Shown: piece by piece, positions 19,950 through 30,678 of the stretch
How positions within the stretch are numbered: the stretch's first letter is position 1
Layout: the number at the start of each line of letters is the position of its first letter
NCBI GenBank assembly: GCA_033558025.1
Contig: JAUCEF010000001.1
Coordinates: 1 to 64,000, forward strand
Length of the DNA stretch: 64,000 nucleotides
Direction of reading: 5' to 3'
Source: Phytophthora sp. 'mugwort'
Taxonomy: Eukaryota > Oomycota > Peronosporomycetes > Peronosporales > Peronosporaceae
Program-made: the position numbers and the translations under genes
Notes under the pieces: generated by a model
The model's input: the letters and a program-made list of their open reading frames with translations, nothing else
Told to the model about the DNA's origin: nothing
Database searches by the model: none

Positions 19950-20690
19950 CCCGAGCCCTCGTCCTTTTCTTGGTCTACAGAAAAATCGTAAAAGTGGTTA
20001 GTAAAGAGAAAAAATTCTGCAGGGGGGGGGGCTGGCTTCTAAAGCGAGCGAGGTATGCATGTTATCTAGGGCCGTTGAGCTCAACCCAACCGATGAAAGA
20101 AACTCGTCAAACAATTTCTCAGCAGCGAGTTCTTTCCCCATAGTCCCAGCTGGGGTGTCAAGCCCGCGTGTTGCCCTACCTATCTTGGCCTTCTAAGCTA
20201 GAATGAGCTCTTACTCCCACCGCATTTTAATTTTTTTCACCGGTGAAGTTGGAGTTTCATCGGAACCCTTATCCTGTAATAAAGGGCTTGTATTTGGTTA
20301 CTGTATTGGAACTTATTTGACACGTTTCCGAAATTCCGGAGAATTCCTGTAATAAGTTGGTATCAGTTAACCCTAACCTACATAGTCCTGATTGGACAAA
20401 ACAATATCATTTATTCTAACTCCTTTTAAGCTATTGGTCCAAACCGCAGTAGAATTAAATAGAGGGTTGGGGTATCCGTCAATAATACTCTTATCCTACA
20501 ATAATGGCTCATTATTAATGAGTTCGTTGGATATTGGCTACATGAAATAAATCGTGTATTTACATGTACGAATTTTGGGATTATATCCCAGTTTTTGAAG
20601 GCACCCAATATTGAAAAGCGCAATAACCGATTTCGTTCCGAGTAGGGGGCAAAATGCATTTGGAGTCAAAAATTGTTTCAAGTGGTTACG
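19950..20690. other. Subtelomere-to-gene transition, no gene seen
   Basis: A run of 10 G lies at 20022-20031. From about 20210 the DNA becomes AT-rich and free of transposon signals; it includes the 3' flank of the APP1-like gene. No terminator motif can be named. Confidence 0.5.
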
Positions 20691-20697
20691 TGGACTT

Positions 20698-23600
20698 TTA
20701 CATGACCGCACAGCCGCTTGAGTTTTTCTCGGCTAGACCAGTACGCAATAGACTATCATCGCATATGTAGGCGGACGTGTGGCTCTGACCTCTGGAGTCC
20801 CAGTCTAGCGCCACGCGATAGTACCCATCGTGGGAGCGATACTGCATAACAACGCCCGAACCAAATGGTGTCTTAACCACGTCGCCGCGGGATGCCTTAA
20901 TAGCACCAATCACGCTGGATGGGTGCAGGTATGCACGAGCTTCAGATGTCGTTAGCCCAAGTCGGAGAACCACAACGTGGACGCCGTCCTCTTCACGCAC
21001 CTCCTCCAACATTCCCGAGCCGTAGATCGTGTCAACAGGCTGCCCTATCACACCACGCAGCGGCCGGTGAAGGCTACTTAGACGAAAGTAGCCAAGCACT
21101 GCTGGCAAGTCCACCATGTATATGTCATCGACGCGACGGTGCGAGCGCACAATTCCCTCGCCAAACGGCGTCATTACTAATGCCCCCTGTGGGAACAGGG
21201 TCTTTGGGAGGTTTGCGTCAGCACCAGTAGGAAAATCGTCGTCGTTGTTGCCAGAAAGTAAGTTTCTGAACGGGCCCACTAGCAAGTCGAGTGTGTTGTG
21301 CCTCACTCGCGTAGAAGAGACCCGACTATCTTTGGTATCGTCAGCCTGAACATACGCCACAACACCGCTAAAGTCAGGATTCACGAGAGTCGCCTTCAGG
21401 CACCCGTTGTACGGCTGCTTCATCACCGTGTTTGCCAGCCCGAATACGGTATTAATTTGACGTTTGACATCGGCCTCATCTGATTTAGGGGCCACAGCTC
21501 CAACACGTCCAGCTGCAGGCGCCGAGAAGCCATTTAGAAACAACTGAAAAATGCCACCGCTTCCTGGTTGTGCGGCAGCTTTTTTCTCCGTCGAAACCTC
21601 CCTAGTGCTGAGTGAAAGGGATGGTACATCTTCCAAGGTTGAAGCTATAGGATTAATGAAATCTTTCGTAATGTAAGCGATCACATCACGACCATCTGCC
21701 AGAGTCCAGTCAGTTAAAGCCACTGCGTAGATACCATCTGCTCCACGATATCTGCGAATGACACCCTTTCCGTACGCAGTTGCAACACGAGATCCAACAA
21801 GAGCAGGTCTTGGCGTTGCTACGACCGCGGCTTTGGTGGGGCCCAGTCCAAGCATCGAGAAGAAGCTCCGAGGCGGGGAAACTGGAGAGAGCTCAAGGTA
21901 TCGCTCTTGTACAAATACACTAATCGGTGACGGCCACTCACCACTGCGGGTCTTTACATCGCTGTGAAATAAACGAAGCTCATAGACGTGATCGACGCGA
22001 AAGTTGACCACCACACCACGTCCGAAGGGCGAATCGACAACCACAGCCATGGCGAACATTGGCTTCACAGCAGACCCGCCTGGCACGAAGGTAATCAACT
22101 TCTTCGTAATAAAACCGATTCCAGAGCGCACACCAGCAAACATTCGCGGTGACGTCGAGCTACCCGATGCGTAGTTCTTTAGAAACTCATCATCTACAGG
22201 CTGCAGCGAATCCGCGTTCAAGAATGCCGTCATATGCAGCATATTCTGGTCGCCAGGAATGGACACCGTATAAATTTCATCTTCTGTACGGTAAGATATT
22301 ACACGACCGATACCGAATAGAGTTTTCACTAGCGTGTGTGACGCAAATATTGGGGCAAGTGGTGCACGGTGGAACTTAACGTAGTTCAATGAGCTCTTGA
22401 ACAAGACTGAGGAGTCTAAACTTACGTAAGTTTCCAGGCTGTCTTCCGAGAAAAAGGCATACACGCATTTTTGGCTCGCTGATGCCGGCCAATCTGTCAA
22501 ATCCACGCGATAGATACCATCGATACCACGGAACTTACGAACAATACCGCGTCCGATTGGCGTGCGAACGACGGAGTTCAGGTCGAACACTTGAGGCTTC
22601 ATCACCAAAGGTGACGGCCCAAGCTTCCTAGACAACAGTGAATTTGCCTCGGCGAGGTCACGATTCAGCAGCAATCTCGCTCGTTCCCTGCTCTGTGGGG
22701 TGAGCCACGAATGAATACCTTCGAACGACTGTCCGGCGTTGTCGCAAATCTTTTTCAGTCCACTAAGCCGAATCTTCTTCATGTTATAGGCCTCGACTGC
22801 TGCACCCACGTAAGTATCGAAAAAAACGATGTTCATTTTGCGCCAACGTTCCAAGTCCTCTCGCGAATGATAGTTGAACATCTTCTCCATCGGCTGCACA
22901 CGCTGAAAAAAGCCTGCCTCCAACGCATCAGAACCGAAATTCTCCACAATAAGTTCCGCCGCACGAACGTCACCTTGACCATTGTCACCAACAAAAACAT
23001 GCTTAAACTCCGGATAAAGCTGGTAAAACTCGCTAAAGTTCTCAAACTTCTTCTGGGCCATGGGCTCCAGGTTACCTTGCCACATGAAGGCACGGCCTGA
23101 TTTCAGATTGCCTGCGAGCATTGTGGGCAGCGTGTGCATACCCATCTTTTCGTGCAGAGCAGCAAACTTTGCGTATGATTTCTTCTCGGATACATCCTTG
23201 TACACATGTGGTCGCGCTGAGAGAAACACCAGATTGCCCACTCGATCGTCCGTCCAGTCGTCTGGCCCCACAGTGCCCATATCCAGCTCACGATAGAATG
23301 GAAGCACCCCTGGGTACAAAGTGTGTCGAGGGTACCGCGTGTCCAAACCTGCTGGGTATCGTCCACCCGAAGAATATAGCGTATCATCGACATCGCTCAA
23401 TACCTTGCGCCACGCCTGCAGCTTGCGGTTACGACCACGCTTCGTTCCGAGGCGCATGTGCGCAATCTGAACGCTTGCTTCGCGCTGGATGTGGCCCAGA
23501 ATGTCCGCACGAATAATCGGGTCACGGATATCGTTGAATACTAGCTTGTGCATACTATGGAAATCGCCTTTCGCATCCGTATACGTCTTCAGGTTACTCA

Positions 23601-24576
23601 GGTCGTCGCCCTGCGTCTTTAAAACAATGTTGCGCACCCATTTCTCTGCCATCGGGTGGGCACTGATCTTCATAACCATCAGGGCGTCTAACAGCAATGC
23701 TCGGGACATTACGGACAAATCTGCTAGCCGCGTGGTACACAGTAAGTCAAGAATCAGCGTCCGACTCTGGTCCTCACGCACTTTTGAATGGTCCTTCACT
23801 TTGTAGAAGAGAAGCGCTAGTCGAATGTGGTTCAAAATGTAGTTGAGCTCGTCCTTTCCTGCTCCTGCGAGAATCCTGAAAATCTTGAGTTCCCGTCGCT
23901 TGACCTCTGCGAGATTGATCATATTGTTGATAGTACTGGGTAAATAGTGGCGGTCAATGCGACCAACGCACTCCATTAGTAGGCTCGTCTTCTCCTCAGC
24001 TGTGGCCTTGTACTTAAATAAATTATGTGATAATTGCATCGACGCTTCCTTAAGCATCGGCCGACGGCTGATTTCCTGTCTGTGCAGGAACCTGTCAAAG
24101 AAGTGCACGCTCATAGTGAAGCCGAAGACGAGCATGAGCCCGAGCGTCGAGTTCCACTGGCCGACAGCGAGCGGCGAGTCCTTAATGTACAGCACCGCGG
24201 CGCTGAACATGAAGGCCGTGCCCGTCCAAAAGCGGTTCTCGAATTCTTGCGCGTCGTGCCAGCGCCACTTGGATTCCGTCGACAGGTATAATCCGATGAC
24301 GTACATGATGCCGAGCCAGGATGCGCACAGCAGCGGCGCGTAGGCAAAAAAGGCCATAATCACGAGTGCCAGCAGTACACCGAAAAAAATCATGCCTACC
24401 AGCACCAGCGCACTGTTGGCCGGTTCGTTCATTTTCTTTTGCTTGAGCGTGTTGCGCGACTTCGGAGGCAGAATCTGCGTGGAGACCGACGAGGTTTGCA
24501 GCGAGAGCGGGGAGGATGACGCACCCTTATCAGCCGTGTTCACCTGGTTCACTTGCGTCTGCATGGTAAAGGCCAT
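20698..24576 (-). CDS. Membrane APP1-type phosphatase-like protein with seven C-terminal TPFGxG modules
   Basis: A single exon of 1292 codons from ATG 24576 (frame extends upstream without ATG). Four hydrophobic segments lie at about 56-75, 81-98, 117-131 and 143-160. A catalytic domain follows, resembling the APP1 phosphatidate phosphatase catalytic domain (PF09949, HAD-like): DVDDT at 395-399, SARP at 453-456, and GDNGQGD at 530-536, with the catalytic Asp residues kept. APP1 dephosphorylates phosphatidate to diacylglycerol; substrate here is inferred. The C-terminal half carries at least seven modules of about 30 residues, each with a TPFGxG core (672, 752, 849, 933, 1136, 1183, 1236), usually followed by YRxxDGIYxVxL. 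The last four residues, CAVM, form a CaaX prenylation box. Yeast App1 lacks both the membrane segments and these modules. Confidence 0.85.
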   Translation of the reverse strand: MAFTMQTQVNQVNTADKGASSSPLSLQTSSVSTQILPPKSRNTLKQKKMNEPANSALVLVGMIFFGVLLALVIMAFFAYAPLLCASWLGIMYVIGLYLSTESKWRWHDAQEFENRFWTGTAFMFSAAVLYIKDSPLAVGQWNSTLGLMLVFGFTMSVHFFDRFLHRQEISRRPMLKEASMQLSHNLFKYKATAEEKTSLLMECVGRIDRHYLPSTINNMINLAEVKRRELKIFRILAGAGKDELNYILNHIRLALLFYKVKDHSKVREDQSRTLILDLLCTTRLADLSVMSRALLLDALMVMKISAHPMAEKWVRNIVLKTQGDDLSNLKTYTDAKGDFHSMHKLVFNDIRDPIIRADILGHIQREASVQIAHMRLGTKRGRNRKLQAWRKVLSDVDDTLYSSGGRYPAGLDTRYPRHTLYPGVLPFYRELDMGTVGPDDWTDDRVGNLVFLSARPHVYKDVSEKKSYAKFAALHEKMGMHTLPTMLAGNLKSGRAFMWQGNLEPMAQKKFENFSEFYQLYPEFKHVFVGDNGQGDVRAAELIVENFGSDALEAGFFQRVQPMEKMFNYHSREDLERWRKMNIVFFDTYVGAAVEAYNMKKIRLSGLKKICDNAGQSFEGIHSWLTPQSRERARLLLNRDLAEANSLLSRKLGPSPLVMKPQVFDLNSVVRTPIGRGIVRKFRGIDGIYRVDLTDWPASASQKCVYAFFSEDSLETYVSLDSSVLFKSSLNYVKFHRAPLAPIFASHTLVKTLFGIGRVISYRTEDEIYTVSIPGDQNMLHMTAFLNADSLQPVDDEFLKNYASGSSTSPRMFAGVRSGIGFITKKLITFVPGGSAVKPMFAMAVVVDSPFGRGVVVNFRVDHVYELRLFHSDVKTRSGEWPSPISVFVQERYLELSPVSPPRSFFSMLGLGPTKAAVVATPRPALVGSRVATAYGKGVIRRYRGADGIYAVALTDWTLADGRDVIAYITKDFINPIASTLEDVPSLSLSTREVSTEKKAAAQPGSGGIFQLFLNGFSAPAAGRVGAVAPKSDEADVKRQINTVFGLANTVMKQPYNGCLKATLVNPDFSGVVAYVQADDTKDSRVSSTRVRHNTLDLLVGPFRNLLSGNNDDDFPTGADANLPKTLFPQGALVMTPFGEGIVRSHRRVDDIYMVDLPAVLGYFRLSSLHRPLRGVIGQPVDTIYGSGMLEEVREEDGVHVVVLRLGLTTSEARAYLHPSSVIGAIKASRGDVVKTPFGSGVVMQYRSHDGYYRVALDWDSRGQSHTSAYICDDSLLRTGLAEKNSSGCAVM

Positions 24577-25850
24577 GAGTGACGGCCCGGCAGCGGTGAA
24601 GCGAGGCGGGCCGACAGACACGACGTATGATAGTTAGCGGCTCCTTCGACCGCCGTTATACCTCCGTCGCAGGGCCCTTGGTAGCAGTTGGAGCACGTGG
24701 CTGGCGTCAGCAATCAGGACGCAGCGCGGGGTGCGGGTGGGCAACGAGCGCGATACGAGCGGCGGGCAGCAAGGAAATTGAAGACGCTTGAGCCTTCCTC
24801 CGCTTTTTTCGCAGTGCCCTGCATGTCGACATGAGACCGAGTTGTTTTCTACCAATCCCGGCGTGTCTTAGTACACCTATCCGTCAGCCAATCGCCAATT
24901 GCCATCGCGAATGAGACACATGACGCGCACCGGGATCGATGATGCAGCCCTCAACCGTTGAGTCAACGCTACAGTATGAAGGCGCAGTGGTTAATATACC
25001 AGCATAAAATGTGGGTGGCCTCTACGGAATGCTAGGAGGTGGCCACCGCTTGTTGCCACGAGGACATCGGGGACCTCGATTGCTGCGTTGTTGCAGCATT
25101 ACAACGATATTGATTGGTCTGCAGCAATAACTGATGTCCTCGTGAAATGGCAGCAGGATGAACGAATCGCTCGGTCGGTGTGATTTTGAAATGACATTCC
25201 TAGCCAAAAGCCAAAGCAAAGCAAAATACGTTACTCGTACTTAGTCAGATTTAGTCGGAATAGGTAACAAAACGGAAAATGGTGGCGGTGGGCGTTGGTT
25301 GCTGGTGGCTGAACCAATGGAAGAAGCTTGACCAAGAGTGGCAGGCTGGCTGCGCGCGCGGGCAGCAACAGCTCGCCAACGTCGCAGACAGTGTGCAGAA
25401 GACCACGTGAGCTGCGCGGCTGCGAACTTGGCATTGACTGTCTCGGCTAATATCGTGTACCGGGTAGATACCTGACGGGCGAGCACTGGGGATCGCTGGC
25501 CGAGCTGGAGGACCGCGCGTCCTCACGGGTCCGTATTGTGGATCGATCTGCAAGCTCTAAGAACTAGCCTAACGTGGTATATTGTTGTGGAATGTCCGCT
25601 GACGTCGGATATCCAATTCAACACCACAGCTATGGGATCTGGCACATCGGTGTAGCAAACGCCTTCAAGATGAAGTCGATAGCTTGGTGCGTGCAGCTTC
25701 GTATGGTAGTTGGTTTCCGGTCTTTAACCTACTATCATCGTACTGACGCCGCCATTGGCGATGCAGGCAGACATTTATGCGCGGATGCGCCATTTGTTAA
25801 CGGGTGACCAGGCAAACGCACTGGATATGCAACGATATGGTACGATCTTG
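24577..25850. other. Intergenic, upstream of APP1-like gene
   Basis: Contains overlapping minus frames at 25553-25231 in all three phases, typical of GC-rich shadow frames. No conserved protein and no clear initiator was seen; a CAATTTCC element on minus near 24776-24783 resembles the oomycete flanking promoter motif. Confidence 0.4.
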
Positions 25851-25857
25851 AAAGTGG

Positions 25858-26118
25858 ATGTGTTGTATCGGTAGCTCGGACAAGTTGAAGCTGACTTCAG
25901 CTGCTTCGACAGCGACGATCTTACTTGAGGTGCTAGCCATGTACGAACACGAGCTGGTGACCAAGTCGCTCATCGCTACCGACATTTTTGAGTGCACCAA
26001 GCATGAGACGATGACCGTATATCTGGCATCGTGGCAAATGCAGCCACACGTTGATCGGCAACGCCTGGAGGAGCTGGAGACACTGATTCAGAATGACCGA
26101 CACTATCAGACCCTGTAA
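25858..26118 (+). CDS. Small hypothetical protein, 86 residues
   Basis: An intact frame from ATG 25858 to TAA 26118. The C-terminal two-thirds (from VLAMYEHELVTKSLIATDIF) has a well-formed mix of hydrophobic and charged residues and may be helical; it ends RLEELETLIQNDRHYQTL. The true start may be further downstream (ATG in LAMYEHE) or in an unseen 5' exon; a possible acceptor, GACTTCAG, lies at 25892-25899. No family was recognised. It sits between the APP1-like gene and a foldback element. Confidence 0.4.
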   Translation: MCCIGSSDKLKLTSAASTATILLEVLAMYEHELVTKSLIATDIFECTKHETMTVYLASWQMQPHVDRQRLEELETLIQNDRHYQTL

Positions 26119-26127
26119 AACGGAATG

Positions 26128-26224
26128 CACACGTACCCTCGCGACCGTTGTTCGGGTTTATAGGTAAAATTTTCTTTTAAGAAAATTTTAGTTATAAACC
26201 AGAACCTTTAAAAGGGTATGTGAC
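26128..26224. repeat. Foldback (MITE-like) element, about 97 bp
   Basis: The inner arms 26155-26176 and 26179-26200 are complementary at 20 of 22 positions with a 2-base spacer; the core AAAATTTTCTT/AAGAAAATTTT is perfect. The outer ends CACGTACCCT and AGGGTATGTG also pair (one mismatch). A hairpin of this size with outer inverted ends fits a small non-autonomous foldback element; a transcription terminator for the small gene ending at 26118 is the alternative. Confidence 0.65.
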
Positions 26225-26991
26225 CTTGCTAGTTTGATCTCCCGACTAAGATAGCTTTAGCAGCAAGACCGAGAAAGTGTTATGGTTAACGGCGTGAGTG
26301 TCAATAGCTTCGTCGCTCCAAGAGTCTGCAAGATAACAGATCCACTTCAATCTAGCATCAAACAGCGACCGTATGGTCGTGCTCCGCGTTGCTGGCTTAT
26401 TACATGCGAGCGCAAAGGTGTATTGCGCTACGGTCTCGCATGCATTATGCTCGCAAGCGAAACCTGACCTATAACGTCCGCGGATTCTTTTTCGACTGGT
26501 ATTGCCGATGCCGGGTACTGTCTCGCTCTGTTGGTACCCATAGAAGTGCGTACTACATGTAGCCTAGGCTGCAAATTGCAGCCTGCAATTGTAAATTTTG
26601 GACACCCTAACAAACTGCATATTTAGTAGGCATTCGCATTCCTAGTCAGGGTTCGGTGGGAGACTAAAAGATTCGGTCGTTTCATGATTTTACAAAACCC
26701 TATATGCGACTATAACTATATTTGAACGAGACATCCAGGCACATAATCCGATTTGCGCCTGTTCACCGAATACTGTCGCAGTGAATGCAGATGTGGGCCT
26801 ACTTGCTGTCGTTACGCGACAGTCGCCGATCTTGTAGCAAACAACCGCACGAATCATTCGCCTTCTCGCTCGCAAAGCTCCAGGTCTTTTGGTGGCTCTG
26901 TCGTACAACACAACGAGGGGTGCAGGTGACAGACTTTAGGCTAGGCAGCTGCAACAACTAAAGTCCGTGAGTCGACGTACGCTAGGCAAAG
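26225..26991. other. Intergenic, upstream of sugar transporter
   Basis: No gene recognised. Only short frames on both strands. It contains the promoter of the transporter; no initiator could be chosen among weak matches. Confidence 0.4.
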
Positions 26992-28763
26992 ATGCAGCAC
27001 TCGCAGAGCGACGTGGCGCTGGGCACCAACGGCAGCTGGGCCGACCTCAAGATCGCTGAGGGTCTCAAGAAGCGCAGCAACACGGCACAGAATCTCCAGT
27101 TCTATGGTAAGGATCTTTCAGTCTACAGGAATTCTCGCCTCGTTCCCGTTAGTATGTGCACTTTGTAGCCCGGTCTAACTCACGCGCGTTCAACCTATGT
27201 CGTATGACAATAGTCGAGGAGCAGAAGCGTCTGTACCAGGAGCTACCCTTCTCAGTGCTGCCGGGTATGCGCCGGCAGTCATTCCAGCGCGAGCGCAGCT
27301 TCTCCAACCTTAAGTCGCGCAGCTCTTGGGGTTCTTTCACCAACCTCGTGGCCAGAGGTGAAGACCAACCTCTGCTCGGAGCAGATGACGAGTTTCCCGA
27401 GCCTGGATACACGTTCCCGTTGCTGCTGAGCTGTGGCGTGGCGCTAATGAGCGCCTTCCAATTTGGCTACAACACTGGTGTGACAGGCGGCATTAACCCT
27501 GATATTATCTTCCCGGGTCACTCGGACATGCAGTGGGCAATCTGCGTATCAATCTTCGCGGTGGGCGGTCCCATTGGCTCGCTGACTGCGGGCCAAGTGA
27601 GCACGGCGCTGGGCCGTAAGAAGGCATTGCTAGTGGACTCGTTTCTCTTCATCATCGCTGGCGCTATCATGGCGCTGTCGATTAACATATACGCACTCAT
27701 TTTGGGTCGTTTCCTGGTGGGCTTTGCATCAGGAACGGTAAGTGTTGTGGTACCACTGTATCTTGGTGAGCTTGCGCCCCCCAACCTGCGTGGTGCGTTG
27801 GGCACGGGCTACCAATTGTTTATGGTCATGGGTATATTGGCCGCGGACCTGCTCGCGTTTAAGTATTCTGGAGAAAGTGAAGGCCTCGCTCGACCTGGTT
27901 GGCGCTTGCTGTTTGGTTTTACAGCTGTTCCGGGGATCTTGCAGCTGGCTCTGGCCTCGCTGTTGACGGAGAGTCCACGTTGGTTGCTGACCAAGAACCG
28001 ACCTAAGGAGGCCGCGGACATTCTTCGTCGGTTGCGTGGCTCAAACGATGTCTACGAGGAAATCGATAGCATTTGCTCTGCTAGTGACAATGAGTCTGGT
28101 GCCAACACGGGCATATGGGATGTTCTCAAGGACAGAAATATTCGTTTCCCGCTCGTGGTGGCGGTTGCCCTGCAACTCGCGCAACAGTTCAGCGGTATCA
28201 ACGCCGTCATGTTCTATGCCAGTTCTTTCTTCAAGAATGTCGGTCTGAAGGACCCACTAGTGGGCGCTACATTGGTGTATACGGTGAACGTCATTTCAAC
28301 AGGTGTTGCGCTGGTGCTCATGGATACGGCTGGTCGCCGACCGCTTCTGATTTATTCCGCGATCGGCATGATTTTCTCTAGTGTTGTTCTGACGCTGGGC
28401 CTGATGAACGCTCTGCCGTTCGCGAGCATGGCTAGCGTGGGCGGCGTCATGTGCTTTGTGTGGTTCTTCGAGATTGGTTTGGGTCCCATCCCGTGGCTGA
28501 TTGTGGCGGAGATGTTCCCCGCCAAGCCACGCCCGACGGCCATGAGCATTGCCACCATGGTAAACTGGTCGTGCAGCTTTTTGGTCGGACTCATGTTCCC
28601 GACCATGCAACGCGAGCTAGGCGAGTACACGTTCGTGCCATTCTGTGTCGCCTTGTGCATGGCACTCGCCTTTACACTCAAGTACGTGCCTGAGACGAAG
28701 GGAAAGACTATCCAGGAGATCCAGGCTGAGCTTCATTTGAAGCAGCAGTCCATGGATGTCTAA
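26992..28763 (+). CDS. MFS sugar transporter (sugar porter family), two exons
   Basis: Moves hexoses or related sugars across a membrane. Exon 1 is 26992-27106, the intron 27107-27213 (GTAAGG...ACAATAG, 107 bp), exon 2 27214-28763; phases agree, giving 554 residues. About 100 N-terminal cytosolic residues precede 12 membrane segments. Sugar-porter signatures are present: GRKKALL after TM2, RFLVGFASGT, ESPRWLL, QQFSGINAVMFYASSFF, DTAGRRPLL, PIPWLIVAEMFP and a final PETKGKTIQEI. The N-terminal tail holds EDQPLL at 88-93, an acidic dileucine motif of the kind that sends transporters to endosomes or vacuole; that placement is inference. The ATG at 26992 lies in MQHSQSDVALG; without exon 1 the frame has no good start. 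Confidence 0.9.
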
Positions 28764-29055
28764 GAATGAGGTAGCTAGTGCAGATTTATGCAGATTTAGA
28801 AGAATTCCGCGAATGTTGGCTTCCTGTCAAAAGCATGATTGCGCGAGGAATTTCCATAAATCAGTGATTTTCACTGAGATTTCGTCAGAATGATATTAAT
28901 AGCATTTGAATTGGGAAGTGGAAAGTAATACTACACTATTACTTTCCACAATGCATAATATACTAGTACTATGTAGTACTACGAAGTAGTACTTTCGAAG
29001 TTGATAAGACTGCATGTAGGGTGCAGCAGTTGCGAGATATTTGCTTGTGCAATTG
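28764..29055. repeat. Palindrome-rich 3' flank of the transporter
   Basis: A perfect 12-bp hairpin lies at 28918-28949 (GTGGAAAGTAAT / ATTACTTTCCAC, 8-base loop). About 25 bases on, near 28960-28995, is a cluster of AGTACT palindromes, including AGTACTAC-GAA-GTAGTACT. Either could act in 3' end formation; they may also be the ends of a small foldback element. Confidence 0.55.
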
Positions 29056-29313
29056 CTAGATTGCATAGCACTCAGATTCCGAAATGTTCATAAAAATAGT
29101 TCGGCGCAGGCACAGCATTCTCCAAGACCGCATCTTCGCACCCGTCGTTGGGCTTCCCGCCCTCCCCCCACCGCCCCCCCAGCGCTCGAACAGCCTGCGC
29201 ATCTCGCCGTCTCCCCGACAGTCTTCGATGGTGCTGCAGTCATATAGCGCCCACTGCTCCAGCGTCTCCTCGTACGCGCTGCGATCCCTCGGCGCGGCGA
29301 TCCCCGCGTCCAT
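29056..29313 (-). CDS. Small hypothetical protein, 85 residues
   Basis: ATG 29313 to stop 29056. The first 47 residues (ETLEQWALYDCSTIEDC, then EMRRLFERW) look like a genuine acidic, helical protein; after a Gly run made by a CCCCCCACCGCCCCCC tract the sequence becomes random. A frameshift in the tract, or a missed intron there, may have cut a longer gene. No family recognised. Confidence 0.35.
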   Translation of the reverse strand: MDAGIAAPRDRSAYEETLEQWALYDCSTIEDCRGDGEMRRLFERWGGGGGRAGSPTTGAKMRSWRMLCLRRTIFMNISESECYAI

Positions 29314-29446
29314 GCTGCTGCTGTCTTATCCTACGTCTCCGCTGATCCGAATGTGAACTGCCACAATTCCAAGCCGCGCGTTCCCAGATTCTTTCTTTTT
29401 TTTAGATTTTAGATACTTGCATGTTCCAACCTTGAGTAGGGGGTCG

Positions 29447-29630
29447 TGTGACAGGCCACTGTCACACGGGTGCCACCGCGAGTGTGCGGTGGCCAGTCAG
29501 AGCCCATTATAGATTTAATGGTTGGGACGGTCTCGAGTATCGAGACGCCTCGACAAACAAATAGAGTTAAATTTCCTACCAACTTCCCAACGCGCTAGTG
29601 TAAGCTAGTAACGGCCATAAGCCTGTTACA
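29447..29630 (-). repeat. Short LTR (184 bp)
   Basis: On + from TGTGACAGGCCACTGTCACAC to AAGCCTGTTACA, with TG...CA ends and inverted ACAGGC termini. To its right, on minus, GGCCGATCAAAGCGGAAGCGGAT precedes the LTR and is purine-rich, as a polypurine tract would be. That makes it the 3' LTR of the minus-strand gag-bearing element next to it. No target duplication was found. Confidence 0.55.
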
Positions 29631-29722
29631 ATCCGCTTCCGCTTTGATCGGCCAAATTCTCGGTCTTGTTCTAGCGCTTTGGCTAAACTCAAGCCATGTA
29701 ACTTACACTCGTCACCTTTGGC

Positions 29723-30232
29723 TCAGGGAGATTGGTAAAGCAATGCATTTTTCACGTCCTCCTTCAATGATTTAGGCGTAATTGAGCCTACTAACAAGCT
29801 GCATTTTTCCTTCATCCCGTTTTCCGAGTCGAAACAGGCATGCAAGCCATGCTCTTCGATGAGACGATCGCAGGCCATGAAATACTGCAGTACGCGCTCG
29901 CTAACGTCATTCTCCTTCATGTCGATACGCAGGTTTGCCTTGAACAGAGCTTTCACGTCGGGAAGTGTGTGGTTCTTGGCAGAGTTGATAATCCTTTTAA
30001 TCTCTAGAGGTAGTCTGTCGTCATCGACTTCTTGCACTGCAATTTGCCATCGAAGGCGGCAGCATGTTTCGAGTAGTTTCCGGTCGAGAGTCCTTCCCCG
30101 ACCTCGTATTACCGTATAGTCTTCTCCAGATGTCTGGCACCTCGCCGCCATGATGTCTTCGTAGACCTTCCGTTCCCTGCGCCACTTGACCAATGCGGCA
30201 CGGGAGGTCGACAAAATTTCAGGAGGCAGCAC
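29723..30232 (-). pseudogene. Retroelement gag-like protein, 169 codons
   Basis: A single frame with AALVKWRRERKVYEDIM, then LLETCCRLRWQIAVQEVDDD, KALFKANLRIDM, SERVLQYFMACDRLIEEHGL and KCSLLVGSITPKSLKEDV. This pattern is common in gag-like proteins of oomycete retroelements as I recall them. There is no zinc knuckle; the frame ends at 29723. Upstream the frame has no clear ATG (first codon position is a non-ATG), so it is likely a fragment. Confidence 0.5.
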
Positions 30233-30234
30233 TA

Positions 30235-30678
30235 GTGTAAAGATTGGGTGCGCAACACCCTGCTCTCGTCATGACCCATGCTGTTCTCCTTCCTTGGTCC
30301 GGTCTCCTTTTTCTTCAGTGAACGTTTCTCACTAAAGTCGACTTTGTAGCGCGTTCCGCTTGAAAGAACTTGGAGCACTATGATAGAGAAGCTGGCACTT
30401 TCTAAAGTGTTGATAGCCGAGTAAATTCAAGAGTGAGGAAAGCAAACCATGGATGAGACCTGACTGTTTTTCTCCATACCCCACCCCCACCCCGATCGCA
30501 CCCTGACAATGAAGCGGTTGGCAGGCCGCAAGAAAGTAAAAAAGAGGCTAATGATTGCGCGTTGCGCGTGCAACGCGGGCGTCTCGGGGGTGCCCCCCCC
30601 TCGTTAGAAGCCACGCGTTTTCAAGAAAAATACGGCAGCCGAGCTCAACTACACTAACAGCACCAAGGCATTGATGAC
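30235..30678. other. Transposon-island spacer
   Basis: CT-rich and homopolymer tracts, including CCCCCCCC at about 30592-30600. No gene supported. Confidence 0.35.

Noticed and set aside
1..20000. Possible RXLR or Crinkler effector genes, often subtelomeric in oomycetes
   Set aside because: I looked for a signal peptide followed by RxLR-(D)EER or LFLAK and found none; sequences such as RLYRH near 19620 lack a signal peptide.
25231..25553. Three overlapping minus frames of 67-100 codons
   Set aside because: All three phases open together in GC-rich DNA; none shows conserved blocks.
25825..25930. 30-bp intron (GTAGCT...TTCAG) joining an upstream ATG frame to the small gene at 25858
   Set aside because: Too short for an oomycete intron and the joined frame stops soon after.
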